Positions 33,486-41,454 of a stretch of DNA of 64,000 nucleotides are shown one piece after another. A program made the translations under genes and the position numbers. The stretch lies in assembly GCF_900106535.1 (NCBI RefSeq), contig NZ_FNOH01000011.1, positions 62,001 through 126,000 on the forward strand. Reading direction: 5' to 3'. How positions within the stretch are numbered: position 1 is the stretch's first letter; each line of letters starts with the position of its first letter. The notes below the pieces were generated by a model. The model was not told the origin of the DNA, did no database searches, and saw only the letters and a program-made list of their open reading frames with translations. The DNA is from Myxococcus xanthus (GTDB lineage Bacteria; Myxococcota; Myxococcia; Myxococcales; Myxococcaceae).

Positions 33486-34607
33486 ATGTCCGTGACACAG
33501 TCCCTCAACAGCCGCCGCGGAACCGGAAGCTCGGGAGGCGAGCTGACGGAGCCCCCGCCACCGCGGCTGGCCCATATGCCAGCCCGTGACAAGTTGGAGC
33601 GGCTCCTGCGAGTAGCCCAGGGCCACCACAAGGCGCTCATCCTCACCCACGACAATCCGGACCCGGACTCGCTGGCGGCGGCGGTGGCCCTGGCGCACCT
33701 GCTCGAGCGCAAGGCGGGCCTGAAGGCCCACATCGGCTACGGCGGCATCATCGGCCGGGCGGAGAACATCGCCTTCGTGAAGGTGCTGCGCCTGCCCGTC
33801 TCACACGTGTCGACCATCGACTTCGACGAGTACGACCTCTTCGGGCTGGTGGACACGCAGCCCAAGGTAGGCAACCACTCCCTGCCCGCGCGGCTGCAAG
33901 CGCACCTGGTGGTGGACCACCATCCGCTGCGCCAGGAGAGCCTGGAGGCCCCTTTCGCGGACGTGGGCGGCGACTTCGGAGCCACGTCCACCATGCTGGT
34001 GGAGTACCTGCGCGCGGCCCGGTTGGAGCCCTCCGCGGAGGTGGCCACCGGCCTGTTCTACGGCATCAAGGCGGACACGCGCGACCTGGGCCGGGAGACG
34101 ACGCCCACGGACGTGGACAGCTACCTGTGGCTGTTCCCGCGCATGGACAAGATGCTGCTGGCGCAGATTGAGCACCCCGAGCTGCCCGCGCGCTACTTCC
34201 AGCTGTACCACACGGCCTACGAGCGGGCGAAGGTGTACGGGACGGCCATTGTCACCGACCTGGAGGAGGTCTACTCCCCGGACATGGTGGCGGAGGTGGC
34301 CGAGCGGCTGATGTTCCTCGAAGGCATGAAGTGGTCGCTGGCCTTCGGGACGTACCGCAACCAGCTCTTCCTCAGCTTGCGCGTGAAGGACCGGCGGATG
34401 AACGCGGGGCGCCTCATCCGCGAAATCTGCGAGGACTACGGCGGCTCGTCCGGCGGCCACGGCAGCATGGCCGGAGCGCGGCTGCCGCTGTCCGGGAAGC
34501 TGGCGCAGCGCAAGGCGCTCAAGCGCGAGCTGGTGGCCAAGTTCCTGGAGGCATTCGGCGTCGCCAACGAGCGGCCGGTGTCGCTGCTGTACGCGCAGGA
34601 CTCGTGA
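33486..34607 (+). CDS. DHH/DHHA1-family phosphoesterase (NrnA/RecJ-like)
   Basis: A 373-residue DHH phosphoesterase. Motif I is HDNPDPDSLAAA, motif II FGLVDTQP, motif III VVDHHP (the DHH triad), and the C-terminal DHHA1 domain has the substrate-binding GGSSGGHGSMAGARLP. Size and DHHA1 domain suggest the NrnA-like branch (hydrolysis of oligoribonucleotides, pAp or cyclic-dinucleotide breakdown products) rather than RecJ; the exact substrate is not readable. The last four bases overlap the start of the cysteine desulfurase (GTGA), so these two are a translationally coupled pair. Confidence 0.88.
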   Translation: MSVTQSLNSRRGTGSSGGELTEPPPPRLAHMPARDKLERLLRVAQGHHKALILTHDNPDPDSLAAAVALAHLLERKAGLKAHIGYGGIIGRAENIAFVKVLRLPVSHVSTIDFDEYDLFGLVDTQPKVGNHSLPARLQAHLVVDHHPLRQESLEAPFADVGGDFGATSTMLVEYLRAARLEPSAEVATGLFYGIKADTRDLGRETTPTDVDSYLWLFPRMDKMLLAQIEHPELPARYFQLYHTAYERAKVYGTAIVTDLEEVYSPDMVAEVAERLMFLEGMKWSLAFGTYRNQLFLSLRVKDRRMNAGRLIREICEDYGGSSGGHGSMAGARLPLSGKLAQRKALKRELVAKFLEAFGVANERPVSLLYAQDS

Positions 34608-35749
34608 CGTACTGGGACTACAACGCGGCCGCGCCGATACGAGCGGAGGTCGCGACGCTGCTGTCGCGCGCCTTCGCGTCGAGCGGCTACGGCAATGCGT
34701 CCAGCGTGCACCAGGAGGGCCGCGCGGCCCGGGCCCGGTTGGACGCGGCACGGGCGCAGGTGGCCCGCGTGCTTGGCTGCGAGCCGAAGGAAGTCAGCTT
34801 CACCGGCTCCGGCAGCGAGGCGGACGCGCTGGCGCTCGTGGGCGCCTGGCACATGCGGCCCCAGCCCGAGCGGCGGCGGGTGGTGACTTCCGCGGTGGAG
34901 CACCCCGCCCTGCTGGGCGCGGTGGCGCAGTTGGAGCGGGAAGGCGCTTACGTCGTGCGGGTGGCGCCTGGTCCGGACGGGCGCGTGCGCGAAGCCGACA
35001 TGCTGGAGGCCCTGACGCCAGACGCGGCCTTGTGCTCGTTGATGTGGGCCAACAACGAGACGGGCGTGCTCCAGCCCGCGCGGGAGGTGGCGCTCGCGTG
35101 CCGGCAGCGCGGCGTGCTGTTCCACACGGACGCGGTGCAGGCCGCGGGCAAGGTGCCCCTGTCCCTGCGCGAGGTGGACGCGGACCTGTTGTCCCTGTCC
35201 GCGCACAAGTTCGGCGGCCCTCCGGGCGTGGGCGTGCTGATGGTCCGCAAGAGCGTGGACGTCCGCGCGCTCACGCCGGGTCATCAAGAAGGCGGCCGTC
35301 GCGGAGGGACGCAGAACGTGCCCTACGCGGAGGCGCTGGCGCTCGCGCTCGCGTTGGCCGATGCGGAGCTGACTGAGACAACGGCGCGGCTGACCACGCT
35401 CCGCGATGCGTTCGAGCGGGAGGTGACGGCGCGACTGCCCGGCGTGCACATCAACGGCGGCGCGGCCCCGCGCGTGCCCAACACCAGCAACCTGCGCTTC
35501 GACGGCGTGGAGGGTGAGGCGCTGCTCATCGCCCTGGATCTGGAGGGCATCTGCGTGTCCTCCGGCGCCGCCTGCGCGTCCGGCACGCTGACGCCGTCGC
35601 ATGTCCTGCGGGCCATGGGCCTGTCGCCCGCGCAGGCCCGAGGCAGCCTTCGCTTCAGCATGGGCCCCGGCACGACGGAAGCGGACGTGGCGCGCGTGGT
35701 GGACGCGCTCGTCCGACACGTGCCGCATGTCCGCGCGCTGGCCGGCTAG
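34604..35749 (+). CDS. Cysteine desulfurase (NifS/IscS-like)
   Basis: A 381-residue PLP enzyme of the NifS class that takes sulfur from Cys for Fe-S clusters or thiolation. It begins TYWDYNAAAPIRAEV (cf. YLDNNATTP). PLP Lys is K202 in SLSAHKFGGPPGVG; the conserved His lies in SAVEHPALL; the persulfide Cys is C324 in SSGAACASG, on the longer flexible loop typical of IscS/NifS rather than SufS. GTG start overlaps the DHH stop (GTGA). No scaffold or ferredoxin genes follow, so it is probably a housekeeping or tRNA-thiolation enzyme. Confidence 0.9.
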   Translation: MTYWDYNAAAPIRAEVATLLSRAFASSGYGNASSVHQEGRAARARLDAARAQVARVLGCEPKEVSFTGSGSEADALALVGAWHMRPQPERRRVVTSAVEHPALLGAVAQLEREGAYVVRVAPGPDGRVREADMLEALTPDAALCSLMWANNETGVLQPAREVALACRQRGVLFHTDAVQAAGKVPLSLREVDADLLSLSAHKFGGPPGVGVLMVRKSVDVRALTPGHQEGGRRGGTQNVPYAEALALALALADAELTETTARLTTLRDAFEREVTARLPGVHINGGAAPRVPNTSNLRFDGVEGEALLIALDLEGICVSSGAACASGTLTPSHVLRAMGLSPAQARGSLRFSMGPGTTEADVARVVDALVRHVPHVRALAG

Positions 35750-36010
35750 GACACGGAACGTCGGCTCAGGGGCAGCCGAAGATGGAAGGTCGCCCCGCCC
35801 ACAGCACGGACTTCACCGACAACGAGCAGCGCATGGGCCACCCAGGTGAGCACCTCCTCACGGGCCAGGAAGGGCCCCCTGCGCGTGTCCGTGGGGGGCG
35901 TTCGGCTCGGGGAGGGTGGGCACGGCCACGGGCTTGGCGAGGAAGACGTCCGCCGCCTCCCTTCCCGCGGGCCGCGCGGCGCTCAGCAGCACGAAGGGAA
36001 CCGATGGCGT
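35746..36010 (-). pseudogene. Possible decayed two-component remnant (receiver tail and kinase-like tail)
   Basis: No intact gene fits this 263-bp gap. On the minus strand one frame (about 36010-35858) reads VPFVLLSAARPAG then ADVFLAKPVAVPTL, which looks like the last third of a receiver domain (the S-A switch and the K-P motif). A second frame (35871-35746) reads VGGATFHLRLPLS, like the C-terminal G2 end of a histidine-kinase ATPase. The two frames differ and neither has an upstream start, so this is best read as a gene fossil. Short matches can arise by chance in GC-rich DNA. Confidence 0.3.
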
Positions 36011-36012
36011 CG

Positions 36013-36183
36013 CTACCAGGACTGCTCCGGAAGCGACTGCTCACGAACGTCCGCATCGGGCTGCCCATAGCCGGGCATCCCATCTTCCCGGGCTTCGTCC
36101 GCCTTGGAGGTCCGCGGACGCGCGCGCTCCTCGGGCTTGGGTGCGGACTGCTCCGGCTTCGGCTGCTTGGGCTCGTTGGCCAT
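36013..36183 (-). CDS. Small hydrophilic protein (56 aa), unknown
   Basis: A 56-residue, highly charged product rich in Lys, Glu, Pro and Gln (starts MANEPKQPKPEQSAPKPEER, ends REQSLPEQSW), probably disordered. GGAGGA lies seven bases before the ATG at 36183, good evidence for translation. It is 106 bp downstream of the Ser/Thr kinase on the same strand. I recognise no family. Confidence 0.55.
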   Translation of the reverse strand: MANEPKQPKPEQSAPKPEERARPRTSKADEAREDGMPGYGQPDADVREQSLPEQSW

Positions 36184-36289
36184 CTGGATTCCTCCCTCCA
36201 CGCGACACCGCGCGCGGCGAAAGGAAAGGTCGTCATCGTCCTGGAAGGTGGGCAGGAACAATGGAGCGGACAACAGGGTGCCCGCTCCC

Positions 36290-37288
36290 CTACTCCGCGC
36301 GCGTGCCCGGCGTCGGCGGCGTCCCGCTGGGCGACGGCGCGGCGGGCACCTCGTCACTGGCACCGAAGAGACCGCGCACCACGGCGGCAATGGCCAGCGG
36401 CGTGCCCACGCGTTCGTCGTAGTGGGGCGTCAGCGCCTGGGCGAACTCCTCCGCTGTCGGGAAGCGGTCCTCGGGACGCTCCGCGAAGGCCCGGGCCACC
36501 ACGGCCTCCAGCGCCTCCGGGATGTCGGGCCGCAGTTCCCGCAGGGGCCGGTACTGCCGGGCGCGGATGGCGTTGAACACGGCATCCGGCGTCGTGCCGG
36601 TGAAGGGGCGCTCCAGCGTCAGCAGCTCGTAGAGCACCACCGTGGCGGCCCACAGGTCTGCCTCCGGGTTCACCTCACCGAGCAGCGATTCGGGGGACAG
36701 GTAGTAGGGCTTGCCCAGCACTTCGCCGCCCTGGAGCTTGCCGTCCACCAGCACGCGCGACACGCCGAAGTCGCCCAGCTTGATTTCGCCCACGCGGGAG
36801 ATGAAGAGGTTGGACGGCGACACGTCGCAGTGGACGATGCCCAGCCGCTCGCCCTGGGGCCCCGTGGCGGAGTGCGCGTACGCGAGCGCCTCCAACAGCA
36901 CCTTGCCCAGGTACACCGCGAAGTCGAGCGGCAGTGGAATCCCGCGCACCTTGCAGCGCCGGAGGATCTGCCCCAGGTCGCGGCCGTCCACCAGCTCCAT
37001 CACGATGAAGTAGATGCCCTCCAGCGCGCCGGCATCCAGCACCGTGACGATGTTGGGGTGGTGGAGCTGCTTGGACAGCTGCGCCTCGCGGGCGAACAGC
37101 GACACGGACTCCGGATCCCGCGTCAGCGCGGGCAACAGGCGCTTGAGCGCCACCGTCCAGCCCTCACGCGGTCCGGACAACACCCGGGCCCGGTACACCT
37201 CCGCCATCCCGCCCTTGCCCAGCACGGAGAGGACTTCGTAGTTGCCGAAGACCCGCGTGGTCTTCTGCGGGGAAGTCGGCTGGCTCAC
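36290..37288 (-). CDS. Serine/threonine protein kinase (cytoplasmic, Hanks type)
   Basis: A 332-residue eukaryotic-type kinase. Gly loop VLGKGGMAEVYRA, VALKRLL Lys, catalytic loop VHCDVSPSNLFI (HCD in place of HRD, a form I associate with myxobacterial kinases), GDFGVSR and YLSPESLLGE (APE equivalent). After the kinase fold there are only about 60 residues, Pro/Ala-rich, with no transmembrane segment or sensor domain. The GTG start overlaps the stop of the TPR gene (GTGA), so the two are translationally coupled and probably work together. Confidence 0.9.
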   Translation of the reverse strand: MSQPTSPQKTTRVFGNYEVLSVLGKGGMAEVYRARVLSGPREGWTVALKRLLPALTRDPESVSLFAREAQLSKQLHHPNIVTVLDAGALEGIYFIVMELVDGRDLGQILRRCKVRGIPLPLDFAVYLGKVLLEALAYAHSATGPQGERLGIVHCDVSPSNLFISRVGEIKLGDFGVSRVLVDGKLQGGEVLGKPYYLSPESLLGEVNPEADLWAATVVLYELLTLERPFTGTTPDAVFNAIRARQYRPLRELRPDIPEALEAVVARAFAERPEDRFPTAEEFAQALTPHYDERVGTPLAIAAVVRGLFGASDEVPAAPSPSGTPPTPGTRAE

Positions 37289-38277
37289 GGCGTGGTGTTT
37301 CCAGCCCCCGCCGACGGGCGGACGGGACCCCGCTTCCGGGTCCGCTGCTGTTGCATGAGTGTTTCGATGTCCTCGCGCAGCGCCTGCTCCGCCACCGCTT
37401 CCGCCGCGCGGCCCGCGGGCATCCAGCCCTGCTCGAAGGCCTTGCGCAGCGACTCGCGCGAGCGGTTGCGGTTGCCTTCGCGCTGATACGCGTAGGCCAG
37501 CCACAGGTGGACGTCCGCACGCCCCAACCCCCTGCCCGCCTCCAGCGTCTTCACCGCGCGGCTCACGTCATTGAGCATCAGCTGGCTGGCCCCCAGGCCC
37601 ACCACCGCGGCGGCGCTGCGGGGGTCCTTCGACAGGGCCAGCTCGAAGTGGCGCTGCGCCACGCCCGCGTTGCCCGCGGCCAACTGGCGCTGCCCCTCCT
37701 CCAAGGGTGACACCTCGCCCTGCCGGCCCAGTCCCGCGGCCACCTGCGCCGCGGACGAGTTCGCGCCGTCCGCCGTGGCCGAGGCGGCCACCGCCGCGGT
37801 CGCTGAAGCCGCGCGCCCCGGCGCCACCGCTTCCGCGTCCCGGGACAACGGCCGCAGGAGCAGGAGGGAGTCGTTCTTCAACACCGGCGAGCGGCAACCG
37901 TCCTTCAGCCGGAACAGGGCCGTCATCACCCCATCGTCCGGGTTGAACACGACCAGCGCGGGCTGATTCACCCGCGGCTCACAGTGGGGCCCCAATTGAC
38001 AGAGCAACACCTGGCCCACCAGGACGTTGTCCTGGAACTCGCCAGAGAGCACCTCCGTATCGGGTTCGAATCCGCAGGGTCCGCCAGTCGCGACCCCCAC
38101 CAGCTGGTCTCCCTGCATGCGCAGGGACACCACGCCATAGGAGTCCCCTTGATAGGAGCTCGACACCGTGGGCGGTCCCGCCCACGCGAGGCCGGAGGCA
38201 ACGGAAAGAACCGTCGCAAGACCCTTGTTCAATAGCGAGGGCGGCATATGTGGGTGGATTCGGGCTCTTTCCATCAT
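37285..38277 (-). CDS. Exported TPR-repeat protein
   Basis: A 330-residue predicted exported protein with a signal peptide (SVASGLAWA-GPP), an N-terminal beta-rich region containing several Cys (GGPCGF, LLCQLGPHCEP, KDGCRSP), an Ala-rich linker, and a C-terminal TPR pair (RQLAAGNAGVAQRHFELALSKDP, LWLAYAYQREGNRNRSRESL). Starts at 38277/38274 have GGGA upstream; the ATG at 38247 gives a tidier signal peptide but lacks a ribosome site. Coupled by GTGA overlap to the kinase downstream. Function unknown. Confidence 0.75.
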   Translation of the reverse strand: MMERARIHPHMPPSLLNKGLATVLSVASGLAWAGPPTVSSSYQGDSYGVVSLRMQGDQLVGVATGGPCGFEPDTEVLSGEFQDNVLVGQVLLCQLGPHCEPRVNQPALVVFNPDDGVMTALFRLKDGCRSPVLKNDSLLLLRPLSRDAEAVAPGRAASATAAVAASATADGANSSAAQVAAGLGRQGEVSPLEEGQRQLAAGNAGVAQRHFELALSKDPRSAAAVVGLGASQLMLNDVSRAVKTLEAGRGLGRADVHLWLAYAYQREGNRNRSRESLRKAFEQGWMPAGRAAEAVAEQALREDIETLMQQQRTRKRGPVRPSAGAGNTTP

Positions 38278-38316
38278 AGAGGTCCCGCGCCTGCCTTGTA
38301 AACGCGCGAGGATGCC

Positions 38317-38345
38317 TTGACCCCGCCGCCCCCCGTCCTTATCAT
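38317..38345 (+). promoter_or_regulatory. Sigma-A promoter upstream of the 6S RNA candidate and cyclo-ligase gene
   Basis: TTGACC (38317-38322), 17 bp, TATCAT (38340-38345), the best -10 match seen in the window. Transcription would begin near 38352, upstream of the 6S-like sequence. Confidence 0.6.
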
Positions 38346-38389
38346 TTCCAAAGACTCTGGCGGGAATTCCCAATAGATTCGAGGATTTG

Positions 38390-38575
38390 GAAGCACTGTA
38401 GCTTTGTTCAAGGGCTGTCCCCTGCGGGGCGCGTGATGCTCGGCAGAAATTCGAACCGATACGTCCATTCCGGGGTCCGTTTCGGTCTCCATGTGCAAGC
38501 CCTCCCTCCTCACGGGGGATGAGGGAAGCCTGCGGAGGCATGATTTCGGTCCCCACCTGGCTTTTGAGGGTTCAA
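38390..38575 (+). ncRNA. ssrS: 6S RNA (SsrS) candidate; ends approximate
   Basis: The 353-bp gap before the 5-formyl-THF cyclo-ligase gene holds two blocks that resemble the conserved halves of 6S RNA: GGGCTGTCCCCTG (38412-38424; E. coli GGGCCAGTCCCCTG) and AGCCTGCGGAGGCAT (38527-38541; E. coli AGCCTGCGGCGGCAT). Their spacing is close to that in E. coli, and an apical hairpin TCCCTC/GAGGGA lies between. In many proteobacteria ssrS sits immediately before this same gene (ygfA). 6S RNA mimics an open promoter and sequesters the housekeeping RNA polymerase in stationary phase. I could not fold the full closing stem by eye. Confidence 0.6.
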
Positions 38576-38630
38576 TGGACGCCGGGCACACGGCCATGCT
38601 GCGGGGGGCTTTTTCTTGGGAGCGGCGTCG

Positions 38631-39254
38631 GTGAGCGAGACGGTGGTGGAAGAGGCGGCGGCGAGGAAGCAGACCCTGCGAGAGGAGCTCACGGCGCGCC
38701 GGAAGGCGATGACGCCGGACCTCATCGATACGCGGGGTCTCAAGGTTCAGTCTCGGTTTCTGGCGGCGCCCTACTATCAGAAGGCGCGCACGGTGGCGTT
38801 GTACGCCCCCATTCGGGGGGAAGTGCCAACCCGGGATATCCTGATTGCGGCGTTGCAAGACGGCAAGATTGTCTGCTACCCGCTCTCACATGTTCACGGG
38901 CGGATTCTTTCGTTCCGTGCCATCAAGTCGGAAAGCGAGCTGGAACCGGGACGTTTGGGGGTGCGTGAGCCCACCAACTCCGCGGACCTCATCGCGGTGG
39001 ACCAGATTGACCTCTTCGTGGTGCCGGGCCTGGGCTTCACCCGGGAAGGCAAGCGGCTGGGGCGCGGGGGCGGTTACTACGACGCCACCCTCCGCGCGGC
39101 CAGTCAGCGCAGTCGTCGGGTGGGCCTGGCCTTCAATGACCAGGTCGTCCCCGTGCTGCCCACGACCGGGGATGACGTCGACATGGACCTGGTCGTAACG
39201 GAGTCTGAGTCCCTGCGCGGCCTGTACCGCGACTGGGACTTCCTCGATACGTGA
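38631..39254 (+). CDS. ygfA: 5-formyltetrahydrofolate cyclo-ligase
   Basis: A 207-residue enzyme that converts 5-formyl-THF to 5,10-methenyl-THF using ATP. The N-terminal K-x-x-L-R-x-x-L-x-x-R-R block (KQTLREELTARRKAM) and the C-terminal FTREGKRLGRGGGYYD ATP-site signature are present, along with DLFVVPGLGF. GTG 38631 has GGGAG upstream; an upstream TTG (38616) is less likely. The stop overlaps the ymdB start (GTGA). It follows the 6S RNA candidate as in enterobacteria. Confidence 0.92.
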   Translation: MSETVVEEAAARKQTLREELTARRKAMTPDLIDTRGLKVQSRFLAAPYYQKARTVALYAPIRGEVPTRDILIAALQDGKIVCYPLSHVHGRILSFRAIKSESELEPGRLGVREPTNSADLIAVDQIDLFVVPGLGFTREGKRLGRGGGYYDATLRAASQRSRRVGLAFNDQVVPVLPTTGDDVDMDLVVTESESLRGLYRDWDFLDT

Positions 39255-40039
39255 AAGTCCTCTTCATGGGGGACGTGGTGGGCCGCCCGGGTCTTCAGGC
39301 GGTCCGCACGCTCCTTCCGAGGGTCCGCGCGCAGCACGGCGTGGACGTGGTGGTCGCCAACGCGGAGAACAGCGACCAAGGCTCGGGCATCACTTCAGAG
39401 ACGGCCCACTACCTGCTCGACAGCGGCGTCCAGCTGCTGACGAGCGGTAATCATTTCTACTCCAAGAAGGCCATCCTCCCCTGGGTGAAGGAGCATCCGG
39501 ACCTGCTCTTGCGTCCGGCCAACTACCCCAAGGGCACGCCGGGCAAGGGCCACAGCGTGGTGAAGCTGCCGGATGGGCGCGCGCTGGGCGTCATCAACCT
39601 GGAGGGGCGCGTCTTCATGCGCACCGAGGCCAGCCCCTTCGAGGTGGTGGAAGGGCTGGTGGAGGAGCTGCGCCAGCAGACGCCCTGCATCCTGGTGGAC
39701 ATGCACTGCGAGGCGTCCAGTGAGAAGAACGCCATGGGCGTCCACCTGGATGGGCGGGTGTCCGTGGTGGTGGGGACGCACACACACGTGCAGACGGCGG
39801 ATGAGCGCATCCTCCCCGGTGGCACGGCCTTCATCACCGATGTCGGCATGTGCGGGCCGCTGGACTCCGTCATCGGCATGAAGAAGGAGTCCTCGCTGAC
39901 GCGCTTCCTGGGCAAGCCGGCGCCGTATGAGGTGGCGGAGCGGCTCGTCTACCTGCAAGGCGTGGTGGTGGACATCGACGACGCCACCGGACAGGGCCGG
40001 AGCATCCACCGCGTGCGTGAGCACCTGCCAGGCACCTGA
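39251..40039 (+). CDS. ymdB: YmdB-family metallophosphoesterase
   Basis: A 262-residue calcineurin-like phosphoesterase of the YmdB type. Metal-site blocks: MGDVVGRPG, NAENSDQGSGIT, TSGNHFY, and MHCEASSEK with VVGTHTHVQTADE and FITDVGMCGP. B. subtilis YmdB hydrolyses 2',3'-cyclic nucleotides and affects biofilm and multicellular behaviour. Length matches the family (about 264 aa). GTG start overlaps the preceding gene's stop. Confidence 0.92.
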   Translation: MKVLFMGDVVGRPGLQAVRTLLPRVRAQHGVDVVVANAENSDQGSGITSETAHYLLDSGVQLLTSGNHFYSKKAILPWVKEHPDLLLRPANYPKGTPGKGHSVVKLPDGRALGVINLEGRVFMRTEASPFEVVEGLVEELRQQTPCILVDMHCEASSEKNAMGVHLDGRVSVVVGTHTHVQTADERILPGGTAFITDVGMCGPLDSVIGMKKESSLTRFLGKPAPYEVAERLVYLQGVVVDIDDATGQGRSIHRVREHLPGT

Positions 40040-40095
40040 AACCCGGTGGAGGAAGTGCGTCCACGGCTGGCGCACTTCGGGTAGCTTGCGGCGCC

Positions 40096-41358
40096 ATGAA
40101 TCCGGACGCGCTGCGCAAGGCGACCCCCGAGGAGCAGTTCGAAGAAGTGACCCGTGGCACGGTGGACCTCCACGTGCCCGAGGACCTGAAGAAGAAGCTT
40201 CAGTACTCGTATGACACGGGCAAGCCGCTGGTCATCAAGGCGGGCTTCGACCCGAGCCGGCCGGACCTGCACCTGGGCCACTCGCTGCTGCTCACGCGCA
40301 TGCGGCGCTTCCAGGAGTTCGGCCACACGGTGGTGTTCCTCATCGGTGACTTCACGGGGTTGATTGGCGACCCGACGGGCCGCAACGCCACGCGCCCGGC
40401 GCTCACGCGCGACGAGGTGAAGGCCAACGCGGAGACCTACAAGAAGCAGGTCTTCAAGGTGTTGGACGAGTCCAAGACGCAGGTGCGCTTCAACTCCAGC
40501 TGGCTGGACTCACTGGGGACGGAAGGGATGATCCGCCTGGCCTCGCGCTACTCCGTGCAGCGCATGCTGGAGCGCGACGACTTCAAGAAGCGCTTCCGCG
40601 GCGAAGTCTCCATCTCCATCCACGAGTTCCTCTACCCGCTCCTGCAGGGCTACGACTCGGTGGTGCTCAAGGCGGACGTGGAGCTGGGCGCGACGGACCA
40701 GCTCTTCAACCTGCTGGTGGGCCGCCAGTTGATGAAGGAAGAGGGCATGGCGCCCCAGGTCATCATGACGGGCCCCATCCTGGAGGGCCTCAACGCGAAG
40801 GCGGTTGACGGAAAGATTGTCGGCGACAAGATGTCCAAGAGCCTGGACAACTACGTGGGCATCGACGAGCCGGCGGACACCATCTTCGGCAAGTTGATGA
40901 GCATCACCGACGACCTGATGTGGCGGTACTACGAGCTGCTCTCCGCGAAGACGCGGGCGGAGCTGGCGGAAATGCGCGCCCAGGTGGAGTCCGGCGCGCT
41001 GCACCCCAAGGCGGTGAAGGTCGGCTTCGCGCAGGAGATGACGGCGCGCTTCCAGGGCGAGGAGGCCGGGAAGAAGGCCGCCGAGGACTTCGAGAAGCGC
41101 TTCGCGAAGAAGGAGCTGTCCACGGACGAGCTGCCCCTGGTGGAGGTGTCCCTGGGCGGCGCGGAGAAGCTGCCGGTGACGAAGCTGCTGCCGGAGTCGA
41201 AGCTGGTCGCGTCCGCCACCGAGGCGCGCAAGCTGATGGCGCAGGGCGGCGTGCGCGTCAACGGCGAGAAGGTGCAGGACGTCAAGGCGGAGCTGGGCGC
41301 CGGCGAGTACACAGTGCAGGTGGGCAAGCTGAAGGCAGCCCGCGTGAAGCTCGGTTGA
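40096..41358 (+). CDS. tyrS: Tyrosyl-tRNA synthetase
   Basis: A 420-residue class I tRNA synthetase charging tRNA-Tyr. HIGH motif as H59-L-G-H62, IGDFTGLIGDPTGR, tyrosine-site QGYDS and GATDQLFN, KMSKS at 245-249, and a C-terminal S4 RNA-binding domain (ATEARKLMAQGGVRVNGEKV). The sequence type resembles the TyrZ-like group. Start ATG lies 56 bp after ymdB; a hairpin follows the stop. Confidence 0.95.
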   Translation: MNPDALRKATPEEQFEEVTRGTVDLHVPEDLKKKLQYSYDTGKPLVIKAGFDPSRPDLHLGHSLLLTRMRRFQEFGHTVVFLIGDFTGLIGDPTGRNATRPALTRDEVKANAETYKKQVFKVLDESKTQVRFNSSWLDSLGTEGMIRLASRYSVQRMLERDDFKKRFRGEVSISIHEFLYPLLQGYDSVVLKADVELGATDQLFNLLVGRQLMKEEGMAPQVIMTGPILEGLNAKAVDGKIVGDKMSKSLDNYVGIDEPADTIFGKLMSITDDLMWRYYELLSAKTRAELAEMRAQVESGALHPKAVKVGFAQEMTARFQGEEAGKKAAEDFEKRFAKKELSTDELPLVEVSLGGAEKLPVTKLLPESKLVASATEARKLMAQGGVRVNGEKVQDVKAELGAGEYTVQVGKLKAARVKLG

Positions 41359-41403
41359 ATCTCCGGCCGGTGACGGCCGTCGCAGGCGCAGGACATGCCC
41401 CCC

Positions 41404-41423
41404 TGCCCCTCCTCTGAGGGGCA
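41404..41423 (+). terminator. Hairpin after tyrS
   Basis: A perfect 8-bp stem TGCCCCTC/GAGGGGCA with a CTCT loop lies 45 bp after the tyrS stop and before the next ATG; no U-tract. Confidence 0.45.
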
Positions 41424-41454
41424 CGGCGGGGACTGCTGTAGACTCCCGTGCGCC

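Noticed and set aside
35782..36576. A 264-residue plus-strand ORF over the gap and kinase 3' end
   Set aside because: It spans the complement of two minus-strand genes, has Arg/Pro/Ala shadow composition and no ribosome site.
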